Below, piece by piece: positions 49,945 through 59,008 of a stretch of DNA of 64,000 bases. The position numbers were made by a program, and so were the translations under genes. This DNA comes from Firmicutes bacterium UBA5559. Its GTDB lineage: Bacteria > Bacillota > Clostridia > Peptostreptococcales > Anaerovoracaceae. The stretch lies in NCBI GenBank assembly GCA_002425705.1, contig DIMT01000026.1:1-64000 (forward strand), read 5' to 3'. Positions within the stretch are counted from its first letter, which is position 1. Every line of letters begins with the position of its first letter. The notes beneath the pieces are model-generated. The model was not told where the DNA came from, did no database searches, and saw only the letters and a program-made list of their open reading frames with translations.

Positions 49945-51405
49945 ATGAAGATAGATGTGTTAGTAGCAGAAATCGGATCCACCACCACGGTGGTCAATGG
50001 ATTCAGCGGCATTCATGCCGGTGAGCCGGTATTCGTGGGTCAGGGACAGGCTCCCACCACCGTTCTGGATGGAGACGTCCGGATCGGACTTCAGGGAGCC
50101 ATGGAGGACCTGGCCCGGAATATGGGAACGGAAGCCCTGGAATATGAAGAAATGCTGGCCACCTCCTCCGCCGCCGGCGGCCTGAAAATGACCGTCCACG
50201 GTCTGGTTTACGACATGACGGCCAAGGCTGCCAAGGAAGCAGCCCTGGGAGCCGGCGGCATCATTCACCACATCACCGCAGGGAAGCTCAGGCGGACGGA
50301 TCTTCAAAGGATCCGGGAAATCAAACCCAACCTGATCCTCCTGGCCGGAGGGGTGGATTATGGGGAACGGGATACAGCCCTGCATAATGCAGAGATGATT
50401 CGGAGCATGGATCTGAAGATTCCGGTGATCTATGCAGGAAACTGTGAAAATCAGGATGAAATTAGGCTGATCTTTGATGAAGAAAGCGGGACCCGACTCT
50501 ATGTGGTGGAAAACGTTTATCCGAAAATCGATCAGCTGAACGTGGAGCCCTGCCGGGCAGTGATTCAGGATGCCTTTGAGGATCACATCGTCCATGCTCC
50601 CGGCATGGAACACGTCCGGGAGCTGGTCAGCGGTCCCATCGTTCCCACGCCGGGGGCGGTGATGGAATGTACCAAGCTGCTGAATCAGCGAATCGGCAAT
50701 CTAATCGTCTTTGACGTGGGAGGTGCTACAACGGATCTTCATTCCGTCACCGAGGATTCGGACCAGATCGGCCGGATCCTCATCAGTCCCGAGCCAAAGG
50801 CTAAGCGGACGGTGGAAGGGGACTTGGGCGTCTACGTCAACATGCACAACATTTTGGATCTGATCGGGGAGGAAGCTCTTAAAAAGGACCTGCCCGGATT
50901 GGACCTGGAAAAGGTGCTCCGGGAATATAAAGCCATTCCCGATACGACAGAACAAATCCGATTCGTAGAACGGCTCACCAAGGAAGCGGTGCTCCGGGCT
51001 ACGGAGCGGCATGCAGGACAAATCCGTTATGTATACGGACCCTCCGGTCGGTCTACCCTGGCAGAGGGGAAGGATCTGACCCAGGTCAGGTATATCGTAG
51101 GAACCGGCGGGGCCTTGACCCGGCTGCCGGGGAGGGTGGAGATCCTGAAGGAAATCGCCCGGCACAACGAAACCGGACTACTGCTTTTCCCTGGAGACCA
51201 CGCTGAGATCCTCATCGACAACGACTACATCATGGCCTCCTTAGGGGTCTTGTCCCGGAAATATCCGGAGGCGGCCCTGCGGCTTCTGGAAAAGAGCCTG
51301 GGAATCACCTTTCCGGAAATCCAGGAGGAAAAACTGGAAAAACCGAAATATGAACAGGAGCTGGAAGCCTTAGCGGCGGAACAGCACGAGAAAGGGCACC
51401 TCTGA
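49945..51405 (+). CDS. MutL/GlmL-family protein associated with the B12 aminomutase
   Basis: A 486-aa ASKHA-fold protein of the GlmL/MutL family found beside B12-dependent mutases. It starts DVLVAEIGSTTTVVNGF (phosphate-binding loop). AGGVDYGERDTALHNAEMI and IVFDVGGATTDLHSVTED (second phosphate motif) follow. Genes of this type are usual companions of glutamate mutase and ornithine aminomutase, probably as reactivating or chaperone factors that exchange inactive cobalamin; this role is inferred. The ATG at 49945 has GAGGG upstream. It is the last gene of the operon. Confidence 0.85.
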   Translation: MKIDVLVAEIGSTTTVVNGFSGIHAGEPVFVGQGQAPTTVLDGDVRIGLQGAMEDLARNMGTEALEYEEMLATSSAAGGLKMTVHGLVYDMTAKAAKEAALGAGGIIHHITAGKLRRTDLQRIREIKPNLILLAGGVDYGERDTALHNAEMIRSMDLKIPVIYAGNCENQDEIRLIFDEESGTRLYVVENVYPKIDQLNVEPCRAVIQDAFEDHIVHAPGMEHVRELVSGPIVPTPGAVMECTKLLNQRIGNLIVFDVGGATTDLHSVTEDSDQIGRILISPEPKAKRTVEGDLGVYVNMHNILDLIGEEALKKDLPGLDLEKVLREYKAIPDTTEQIRFVERLTKEAVLRATERHAGQIRYVYGPSGRSTLAEGKDLTQVRYIVGTGGALTRLPGRVEILKEIARHNETGLLLFPGDHAEILIDNDYIMASLGVLSRKYPEAALRLLEKSLGITFPEIQEEKLEKPKYEQELEALAAEQHEKGHL

Positions 51406-51426
51406 TTTTCAGAGATGCCCTTTTTT
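51391..51426 (+). terminator. Terminator of the ornithine operon
   Basis: AAAGGGCA...TGCCCTTT outer stem with an inner CTCTGA/TCAGAG stem, followed by T6. It overlaps the last codons of the MutL-like gene. Confidence 0.92.
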
Positions 51427-51447
51427 CATATTGGGATCCTATTTTTA

Positions 51448-54400
51448 TTAGATCAAATCCGATTTTTCTAAAAGCCGCTGGATCATAACCGTTACTTCAG
51501 CCCGGGTAATGGGCTTTTCCGGAGCCAGCTGATCCGCCGTTCTGCCCTGCACGATCCCAGTCTGGAGACATTGGGCAATGCTTTCCTTTGCATAGGAGGA
51601 TGCTAGACCCTTGTCGCTAAAGCTTTGTAACAAATCATGGACCTGACTGGTGGTCAGATCGGCCTCTAATTTGGTAATCTTCATGGCCCGGGCTAGCATG
51701 GTCATGGCCTGCTCTCTGGTGATAGACTGATTCGGCTGGAAGGTCTTGTCCCCATAGCCTTTGATAATGCCGTAGCCGGAAGCGGTCTCTATCACACCCC
51801 GGTACCAGGCGTTGGATGAAACATCCTTATAATCTGCTGTTCCCAAACCCTGATCCAGCCCCAGTCCCCGAACCACCATGGCGGCGAACTCGGCCCTGGT
51901 AATGTTCCGGTTTGGTTCATACAGATGGCTTGTCACACCGGTAACCACCTTTCGGGATCCCATTTCGTTGATGGCATCTTTCGCCCAATGGCTGGATGCA
52001 TCGGCAAAGGTTACCGGATTCCAGATGACCGTATAGGTGCTGTTGGTCAGGCTGTTGATCACGGCGTACTGCCTTCCGTCCTTCTCGATGATCCGTGTAG
52101 GCACATGATAACTGGTGCCATCCGGTTTTACTACGATGGCGGTAGTAATTTTTTCCGGATCGACTCCTTTTGGAATCAGAACCGTCCGCTGGACATAGGA
52201 GTTAAAAGTTTGAACTGGGACGGTTTTGTCCTGATAGGTGGCAGTGATGTGGAAGTCCACCGCAGGCACCATGATCTGGAATCCACCCGCCGCTGCGGCA
52301 CCCTCTACGATTTTCACGGTCCCGGGAGCCGGCTCGGCAATCCGAATCTGCAAGGTGATATCCGAAAGGGAAAGATTGGCTCCCAGCTGACCGGATACAG
52401 CGTCGATATTGATTTCTGATGCGGGCATAGTGTAGGTAACGGATCCGGTCTGAAGGCTCAGAGTAGCCTCCCGATCTTCCATGTCCTTCACCATCTGGCC
52501 GGTCAGGACTCCTGCAGCAATCTGAGGAGTTCCGCTAATGGGGATGATGACGCTGGGATTATCCCCCTGGGAATCCAGCACCCTTTCCAGCTTATCCGTT
52601 TGAACGGTCACCGTGGTCACGGACTTTCCGTCCTCCGTAGATCTGCTGGCGGTTCCGGCGGTGTAAGTGGTGCCGTTGACAATGACCGGGGCACCATCGT
52701 TGGATTTCGAAGAAGAACCGGAAGCCGGCGGAGCTGGTGGAACATAGGGGGATATGGTTTTCATAGTGGATTTGATGATATTGCTTTTATCTCCTCCATC
52801 GAATCCAGAAAATTCTACAATATAGCCGCCCAGTGTGTTGAAATTACCCCCACTGATGTAAGCACTCAAGTCATCCCAATAAGCACCCTGCCAACCGATA
52901 TAAATGAAATCGCCGAAATTTGGTTCGTCCTGAATCCCATTAACATCTACATGCCAGGGAGCGAAATCTTCGGTATTGTTGGCAATTTCCAATCCAGCCT
53001 CCGGGCCATCTATCCAGTAGTATTGAACGATTCCGGAGTTTGTAAGGATTTTATAAGAAGCATCAAGCGATGAAGGATAGCTGGTTTGATAATCAGGAAG
53101 CAGAGCCTTTTGCTCCGCCAGGGTAGCAGCCGCTAAGGCGCCATAGGTGATTTCGCCGCCTTCTGTGCCCCGGACGATGGACCCACCGGAAGTTCGCTGC
53201 CACAATCCCCCGAGCCAAGCGTCATGCCAATGGTCCCCATCAGTTCCACCGGTATCCACCAGCTTGAGTAAAATGGAGTTTTCCGGCTGGCTGGTTGCGG
53301 TTGCGATGTATCCCCGGCCACCAAAGTAGGGATCGGCGATTGCCCCGGCAGACACTACAGCATTCACCCAGGAAATGTTTCCTGGAATATAGCGGTAGAA
53401 ATGGCCCTGGAAATAGAGGTCGCCTATAGCTGGTGCAGTTGTGCTTGAAGTTGCGGTGATTGTCTGACTGCTAGAGCCGGACAGAGAGTAAATGATGTCC
53501 CCAACGATTGCTTCAGCATCTCTGGCGTCAGCATAGGAAAAGGTTGCACTATCCAAGGCTTCTGTGGAGGTATAGCTTGAAAGATATGAAGTGCCCTTCG
53601 TTCCTCCCAGATAGGTAAGGACGCCCCCTAAAGTCGGCACGGTAAAGGTCCCGGTGTTGACGGAAATAGTAACTAGTTTTGAGCTTCCGGGCAAATCGAT
53701 ATCACAAGTATAATTGGAATCATCAAGCCAGGACGTTGTAGTAAGCTGGATATCTCCAGATGGCGTAAAGCTAACGGTCGCCGTAATAAAACCTGAGTTG
53801 GAAATTTCGCTGTTCCCTGTGACTTGATCTCCATATTCGACGAAATATCCTTTGGCATCCCAGATATTTACCCCCCCCCCGGACACCTGCCGGTCATTCC
53901 AGGAAAAAAGAGTGTTGTGCTTTCCGATATTACCAGAAACTTGTAACGTTGTCAGGCAGGTTTCGAAATCCGAAGCGGTATATAAGGACCCTGAATATGA
54001 GCTGTTTGGTTCATAGGACTGGGTCCCGCGGGCCCAGTTAAAGTACGTGCTGTTGGTAATGTCTATGTTGATGGCATTTGTTAAATTCGCGGAGGGTTGA
54101 AGACTTTTGGCATTATAGAACATATCCCCCTTTTCTGGTCCACAAGCCCAGTACCAACCGCCGGAAGTAACATTGGTGATATCAAAACCGTTGCTGTAAT
54201 AGAGAGTATCCGGTGTGGTTTCAGCATTTGGCATAAGGGTGGTGCCACCCAGCCATCCGGTCTTGCCCCCTGAAAGGGTGTTGACAAAGGTATCCTCCTC
54301 TAGGCTGGTGATGGTGGCCAGATAGCCAGCTCTGCCCATATAAGTCATAGACTTGGCGGCATCGTAAGCCTGGGTCCAGGACTTGCTGGTGTCTGATATA

Positions 54401-54867
54401 AATTGATAGTAATGACCGGTGGATTCATTGAAAAAAGTGTCGTGCTGAATATCATATCCGGTTATAGTAATCTGAACCTGCTGCGGCAGAGTTTCAATGT
54501 GATAGGTAACAGATCTCAAATAGGCCTGAATTTCACTGGCTGTTCCCGATGGGGAAATGTTGATTCGTTTCGAGTATTTATTGGTGCTGGAAGAATCTGA
54601 AACAGTAAATCCTGAAGGGGAGTCGGGAAGGTTGATGCTGTCATCTTCGTCCACTGTTCCGGTAAAGCTGATCAGGATAGTCCGAATGCCATCTCCTGTA
54701 ACAACCAGTTCCGGAAAAGAAAAGGTTTTTCCCACTTCCTCCGGATTTCCCATATTTATCTGCTGAGCGATACCAGCGGATGCGCTACCCGTTCCAAAGG
54801 GAATCATGGTAATGATGAGGGCTAGGGTCAGAATAAATGAAAGAATGGATTTTTTTTGATGATTCAT
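51448..54867 (-). CDS. S-layer-homology surface protein with two C-type-lectin-like domains and a G10 tract
   Basis: An 1139-aa exported protein. The signal peptide is about residues 1-32. A beta-rich domain (40-140) is followed by a first C-type-lectin-like domain (about 150-347: YYQFISDTSKSWTQAYDAAK, GYLATITSLEEDTFVN), a beta-rich linker and a second one (about 485-690: FYRYIPGNISWVNAV, GYIATATSQPENSILL). Then comes a PPAPPASGSSS linker, more beta domains, and three SLH repeats (about 960-1139: HWAKDAINEMGSRKVVTG, ITRAEFAAMVVRGLGL). It should attach to secondary wall polymer and bind a ligand outside. A run of ten G (53871-53880) encodes Gly330-332 and could switch the frame. GGGAGGA precedes the ATG. 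Confidence 0.88.
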   Translation of the reverse strand: MNHQKKSILSFILTLALIITMIPFGTGSASAGIAQQINMGNPEEVGKTFSFPELVVTGDGIRTILISFTGTVDEDDSINLPDSPSGFTVSDSSSTNKYSKRINISPSGTASEIQAYLRSVTYHIETLPQQVQITITGYDIQHDTFFNESTGHYYQFISDTSKSWTQAYDAAKSMTYMGRAGYLATITSLEEDTFVNTLSGGKTGWLGGTTLMPNAETTPDTLYYSNGFDITNVTSGGWYWACGPEKGDMFYNAKSLQPSANLTNAINIDITNSTYFNWARGTQSYEPNSSYSGSLYTASDFETCLTTLQVSGNIGKHNTLFSWNDRQVSGGGVNIWDAKGYFVEYGDQVTGNSEISNSGFITATVSFTPSGDIQLTTTSWLDDSNYTCDIDLPGSSKLVTISVNTGTFTVPTLGGVLTYLGGTKGTSYLSSYTSTEALDSATFSYADARDAEAIVGDIIYSLSGSSSQTITATSSTTAPAIGDLYFQGHFYRYIPGNISWVNAVVSAGAIADPYFGGRGYIATATSQPENSILLKLVDTGGTDGDHWHDAWLGGLWQRTSGGSIVRGTEGGEITYGALAAATLAEQKALLPDYQTSYPSSLDASYKILTNSGIVQYYWIDGPEAGLEIANNTEDFAPWHVDVNGIQDEPNFGDFIYIGWQGAYWDDLSAYISGGNFNTLGGYIVEFSGFDGGDKSNIIKSTMKTISPYVPPAPPASGSSSKSNDGAPVIVNGTTYTAGTASRSTEDGKSVTTVTVQTDKLERVLDSQGDNPSVIIPISGTPQIAAGVLTGQMVKDMEDREATLSLQTGSVTYTMPASEINIDAVSGQLGANLSLSDITLQIRIAEPAPGTVKIVEGAAAAGGFQIMVPAVDFHITATYQDKTVPVQTFNSYVQRTVLIPKGVDPEKITTAIVVKPDGTSYHVPTRIIEKDGRQYAVINSLTNSTYTVIWNPVTFADASSHWAKDAINEMGSRKVVTGVTSHLYEPNRNITRAEFAAMVVRGLGLDQGLGTADYKDVSSNAWYRGVIETASGYGIIKGYGDKTFQPNQSITREQAMTMLARAMKITKLEADLTTSQVHDLLQSFSDKGLASSYAKESIAQCLQTGIVQGRTADQLAPEKPITRAEVTVMIQRLLEKSDLI
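53871..53880 (-). repeat. Homopolymer of ten G within the surface-protein gene
   Basis: C10 on the plus strand, G10 in the coding strand, codons 330-333. Loss or gain of one base would truncate the protein before the second lectin domain and all SLH repeats. Confidence 0.85.
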
Positions 54868-55075
54868 GGACTTTCCTCCCTTATAAAATGTGGTTCAAAA
54901 CAGGATTTCCCCATAACATAGAAGAATTATACCACAAGCAAAATAAAAATGGAATTTAATGTATTTCAATGCAGCATAAAATATCAAGCTAAATACACCC
55001 GGTAACTTTATCACAGAACCCCTCCCGAAGGATGTGGTAAAACAGTACAATACGCATTCAACCTGGAGGGAAATC

Positions 55076-56539
55076 ATGAACAACTTTTACATCAAAACCA
55101 ATCGAACATTTTCACCGATCCGTAAGTATGGATGGATCTTTACCTTGACGGTAGCTTTCGGAGGACTGTGGCTCCCCAAACTGGGGCTGCTGGTTTTGCC
55201 GGTAATCTTAGCCCTGACCACCCTGTCTTTTTTTAAGGGGCGCTATTGGTGCGGCAACTTCTGCCCCCACGGGAGCCTCTTTGATTCTCTGCTGATGGGA
55301 GTCAGCAAGAACCGTCGAATACCAAAATTTATCAAGTCCAAGACCTTCGCAGCCCTGTTCTTGATTTTTTTTGGGTTCAACATTACCCGGAAGATTATCA
55401 AGGCTTCTGCCGTCTTCGGCACCTACCCCTTCTGGGATAAACTGGGCTTCATTTTCGTTGCCAGCTATCTGATGGTAACGGTAGCCGGGGGCTTGCTGAC
55501 CCTGGTAATCAGCCAACGAACCTGGTGCCATTTCTGTCCCATGGGTTCCATGCAGATGCTGTCCTATAAGCTGGGGCGATTGCTGGGAGTAGCGAAAATA
55601 ACCGACGAAAAAATTACGGTAGCCCATAAAGATCTGTGCCATTCCTGCGGAAAATGCTACCGGGTATGCCCCATGCAGCTGGCCCCTTATCAGGAATTCT
55701 CCGAAGAAAACCAGTTCGACCACAGCAAATGCATCCGGTGCAAGACCTGTGTGGTTAATTGTCCCGCCGGCGTTCTGGAGCTGAGCAGCCGGAAACAGGC
55801 CCTGCTGACTGCAGAAAATGTAAGTCTGGAGGGCTACGAGGATCGTCAGAAGATCAGTGCCGTCATCGAGCGAATTAGGGAGCTGAAGGAAGACGTTCGG
55901 GAAATCCGGTTCCGGTTCCTGTCTCCGGAGCGTGTGGACTACCAGGCGGGTCAGTTTATCCTGGTTCAGATTCAGAAAGAACCCGTCCTGTTCCGGGCAT
56001 ACTCCATCTCTTCCTTTAATGAGAATGGAACCGGCCTCAGCGTAACCGTAAAAAAAGCCCCTCAGGGCTATGGCACCGATATCGTGTTCAATCAGTTTTC
56101 CGTGGGGGAAAAGATTCAGCTGGAAGGACCTATGGGTGGGGAGCTCCTGGTGGATAAGGAAGCGGAAAAGGTGGTCTTTGTAGCCGGCGGCATCGGCATC
56201 ACACCCTTTGTTCCCCTGGTTCAGGAGATGACCCAAAAGGATAACAAGGTTAAAGAGGTTCATTTGGTATATGGAGTCAACAAAGAGCAGGAGCTGATGT
56301 ACGATGAGTATTTTGAAGAAATGAAAAAGACGAATCCCAAATTCCGATACCATAAGGTGGTAGCCTCCGATGATAGCTGGAAGGGCAGAAGAGGATTCGT
56401 CACGGATATACTAAAAGAAATGGAACTGGAAGGATCCAAAGTCTACATGTGTGGTCCCAAGCCCATGATCAACCCCACGGTGAAGCAACTGCAGAGCCAG
56501 GGGGTAAAAGAAGAGGACATCTTCTTCGAAAGCGCGTAA
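55076..56539 (+). CDS. Membrane polyferredoxin fused to a ferredoxin-NADP reductase-type FAD/NAD domain
   Basis: A 487-aa fusion. Residues 1-170 form a NapH/NosR-like membrane module: helices near 20-50, 90-107 and 122-146, with cysteine motifs CGNFCP (59-64) and CHFCP (151-155). Two [4Fe-4S] motifs follow (CHSCGKCYRVCP 188-199, CIRCKTCVVNCP 219-230). Residues 260-487 are a flavin reductase domain with RAYSIS for FAD (307-312), AGGIGITPF for NAD(P) (370-378) and YMCGPKPM at the end. There is no 2Fe-2S domain. I infer electron flow between NAD(P)H and a membrane or extracytoplasmic partner, direction unknown. CTGGAGGG precedes the ATG at 55076. Confidence 0.82.
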   Translation: MNNFYIKTNRTFSPIRKYGWIFTLTVAFGGLWLPKLGLLVLPVILALTTLSFFKGRYWCGNFCPHGSLFDSLLMGVSKNRRIPKFIKSKTFAALFLIFFGFNITRKIIKASAVFGTYPFWDKLGFIFVASYLMVTVAGGLLTLVISQRTWCHFCPMGSMQMLSYKLGRLLGVAKITDEKITVAHKDLCHSCGKCYRVCPMQLAPYQEFSEENQFDHSKCIRCKTCVVNCPAGVLELSSRKQALLTAENVSLEGYEDRQKISAVIERIRELKEDVREIRFRFLSPERVDYQAGQFILVQIQKEPVLFRAYSISSFNENGTGLSVTVKKAPQGYGTDIVFNQFSVGEKIQLEGPMGGELLVDKEAEKVVFVAGGIGITPFVPLVQEMTQKDNKVKEVHLVYGVNKEQELMYDEYFEEMKKTNPKFRYHKVVASDDSWKGRRGFVTDILKEMELEGSKVYMCGPKPMINPTVKQLQSQGVKEEDIFFESA

Positions 56540-56567
56540 ATCCAATTTAAAATGCCTGCAAACAATG

Positions 56568-56600
56568 AAAACCCCTGGGGAATGGATACTCTCCCAGGGG
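56568..56600 (-). terminator. Terminator of the CoA-disulfide-reductase-like gene
   Basis: CCCCTGGG/CCCAGGGG stem (56572-56579, 56593-56600). The minus strand continues TTTTCATTG. It may also close the fusion gene ending at 56539. Confidence 0.75.
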
Positions 56601-56608
56601 CACGTTTG

Positions 56609-57955
56609 TTAATCCTTGTCTTCTCCCAGCATTTCCTCCAGCCCCATGCCGGCCACATGGACAGGATCTTTGGTTACGGAGAAGGGAGGAGCGTAGGCCA
56701 GATCCAGGTGGAACAGATCTTCCGCTACAGCTCTTTGGGTAATCAGTACCGCCAGGACGTCGATTCGTTTGTCGACGCCGGTCCGCCCGATGATCTGAGC
56801 CCCCAGCAGCCTTCCCGTTTTCCGGTCTGCTACGATTTTGGCCTGCATCCGGCTCCCGCCGAAATACCTTGGACGATCCGCCAGTTTTTTTGTCAGGGTG
56901 ACTACATCAAAGCCCTGGGCCAGGGCATCCCGCTGGCTGAGGCCAGTAATTCCGACAGCATAGTCAAAGACCTTCAGGATTCCGGTACCCAGATTTCCCC
57001 GGCAGGAAAGACGATTCCCTGCCGCATTTTCCCCGGCGATCCGGCCGGTTTTATTCGCGGTGGTTCCAAGGGGACGATAGACCGGTTTGCCGGTGACGGC
57101 ATTAAAGGTTTCGATGCAGTCGCCACAGGCGTAGATTCCCGGCAGAGAGGTTTCCATATGTTTATCTACGGAAATAGCGCCGAACTCTCCGAGAGCCATG
57201 CCGGTTTCCTTAGCCAGAGTCACATTGGGCCGGACGCCGATGGACAGAATCACCATATCCGCCCGCAGAGATTTCCCGTTGTCCAGATAGGCGTATTCGG
57301 AATCGATTCGCTGGATGGCGGTTTCTTTCAGAAAGTCAATGCCGTAATGGAGCAGCTTTTCTTCCAGATAATCAGCCATATCCTGATCCAGCACCGGGGT
57401 GATCTTGCCTCCCTTTTCCACAACTGTCACCGAGTTATAGTCGTTTTTCAGGTTCTCCAAGAGCTCCAGCCCGATAAAGCCGCTGCCTGCAATGACAATC
57501 TTCCGTGGACAATGGTCTGCCAGGAATTGTTTCATCCGTAAAGCATCCTGAACCGTCCGCAGAGTAAACACATGGGGCAGGTCTTTGCCCTCCAATGGGG
57601 GCACAAAGGGAGTGGCGCCGGTGGCCAGGATCAGGGAGTCATAGGAATCCTGAAAGGTTCGATCCTTTTTCAGGTCCCGGACGGTGATGGTCTGCTCCAG
57701 AGGGTCAATGGTTTCTACCCGGTGGGAAAGCAGCACTTCTACCCGGTGATTGTCCCGGAAAAACTCGGGACCCCGGGGAGCCAGCTCCTTTATATCCGTC
57801 ACCCGGCCCCCCAGGAAGTAGGGGAAGCCGCAGGCGGCATAGGAGATATCTTCTCCCGCTTCGTACAAGACAATCTCGGCGTCCTTGTCAAAGCGTCGGG
57901 CATTGGTGGCGGCAGTCGTTCCGCCGGCCACTCCGCCAATAATAATGATTCTCAT
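56609..57955 (-). CDS. CoA-disulfide reductase / NADH oxidase family flavoprotein
   Basis: A 448-aa FAD enzyme of the single-cysteine disulfide-reductase family. The FAD motif is IIIGGVAGGTTAATNARR (3-20). The redox Cys43 lies in SYAACGFPYFLGG. The NAD(P) motif is IAGSGFIGLELLENL, and the second FAD motif IYACGDCIE. The C-terminal dimer domain contains the AYAPPFSVTKDPVHVAG block typical of CoA-disulfide reductases. Reduction of CoA disulfides, polysulfide or oxygen are all possible. CGAGGTGAG precedes the ATG. It is convergent with the ferredoxin/flavin fusion. Confidence 0.85.
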   Translation of the reverse strand: MRIIIIGGVAGGTTAATNARRFDKDAEIVLYEAGEDISYAACGFPYFLGGRVTDIKELAPRGPEFFRDNHRVEVLLSHRVETIDPLEQTITVRDLKKDRTFQDSYDSLILATGATPFVPPLEGKDLPHVFTLRTVQDALRMKQFLADHCPRKIVIAGSGFIGLELLENLKNDYNSVTVVEKGGKITPVLDQDMADYLEEKLLHYGIDFLKETAIQRIDSEYAYLDNGKSLRADMVILSIGVRPNVTLAKETGMALGEFGAISVDKHMETSLPGIYACGDCIETFNAVTGKPVYRPLGTTANKTGRIAGENAAGNRLSCRGNLGTGILKVFDYAVGITGLSQRDALAQGFDVVTLTKKLADRPRYFGGSRMQAKIVADRKTGRLLGAQIIGRTGVDKRIDVLAVLITQRAVAEDLFHLDLAYAPPFSVTKDPVHVAGMGLEEMLGEDKD

Positions 57956-58093
57956 GGTTTCTCACCTCGTATTCTGAAAATCGATTATTTCATCTTCTTT
58001 GGCAAAAGTATATCACAGGATAGAGATAAGTGGGTATAATTAACATCAATAACCGATTCGGAAATGAGTGGATTGCTTTAGGAGGGTTCCGTG

Positions 58094-59008
58094 ATGAAGA
58101 AAAAAGAAATTTATCTGGCCGGCGGATGCTTTTGGGGCGTGGAGGCCTTTCTGAAAAAAGTACCTGGGGTATTGGAAACTCAGGTAGGCTATGCCAATGG
58201 TAAAACGGCAGAAACTTCCTATTATGAAATCGGAAGAACCGGCCACAGCGAAACCGTAAAAGTTATTTTTGATGAGGAAATCATCAGCTTGCCCCGGCTG
58301 CTGGAATACTTTTTTGCCATAATCGATCCCACCACTAAAAACCGGCAGGGGAACGACATCGGCACCCAGTACCGGACCGGCATCTATTTCCTTGAAGAGG
58401 AAGACGGGGTCCACGCCCGAAGATTCCTCAGCAACTATCAAAAGTTTTATAAAGAAAAGCTCCGGGTAGAATTGCTGCCCATGGAAAATTACGTGGCGGC
58501 TGAAGATTATCATCAGGATTATCTGGATAAAAATCCTGGTGGTTACTGCCACATCAATATCCAGGCAGACCCGGAGGAAGTAGTCCGGAACCGGCGGAAA
58601 AAGCTGCTTGGCCATATGAGTTATCAGGTGACCACCCTGAACGCCACCGAGCCTCCTTTCCACAATGAATACTCGGATCATTTTGAGGAGGGGATCTATG
58701 TGGATATTTTGACCGGTGAGCCTCTGTTCCTGTCCGCCGACAAGTTTGAAAGCAGCTGCGGATGGCCCAGCTTCAGCAAGCCCCTGGATTCGGAAGTGGT
58801 GGAAGAGGTACTGGATAAATCCCATGGGATGCTCCGCACGGAAGTCCGCAGCACCTGGGCTGATTCTCACCTGGGTCATGTGTTCACCGACGGACCGGCG
58901 AAGCTGGGAGGGCTCCGGTATTGCATCAACAGCGCATCCCTTCACTTTGTCCCCAAAGAGGATATGGTGAAGGAGGGCTATGGGGATCTTCTCAATCGGA
59001 AAGGCTGA
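58094..59008 (+). CDS. msrAB: Peptide methionine sulfoxide reductase MsrA/MsrB fusion
   Basis: Repairs both epimers of oxidised methionine; 304 aa. The MsrA half (1-160) has the catalytic Cys in GGCFWGVEAF (about residue 12), GDIGTQYRTGI-type substrate residues, and AEDYHQDYLDKNP. The MsrB half (175-304) has SCGWPSF, HLGHVF and the catalytic Cys in RYCINSASL. The two CxxC zinc pairs of many MsrB proteins are absent (GIYVDILTGEPLF where CxxC is expected). AGGAGGG lies 7 nt before the ATG at 58094. The 3' end overlaps the converging hlyD-like gene by 17 nt. Confidence 0.94.
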   Translation: MKKKEIYLAGGCFWGVEAFLKKVPGVLETQVGYANGKTAETSYYEIGRTGHSETVKVIFDEEIISLPRLLEYFFAIIDPTTKNRQGNDIGTQYRTGIYFLEEEDGVHARRFLSNYQKFYKEKLRVELLPMENYVAAEDYHQDYLDKNPGGYCHINIQADPEEVVRNRRKKLLGHMSYQVTTLNATEPPFHNEYSDHFEEGIYVDILTGEPLFLSADKFESSCGWPSFSKPLDSEVVEEVLDKSHGMLRTEVRSTWADSHLGHVFTDGPAKLGGLRYCINSASLHFVPKEDMVKEGYGDLLNRKG

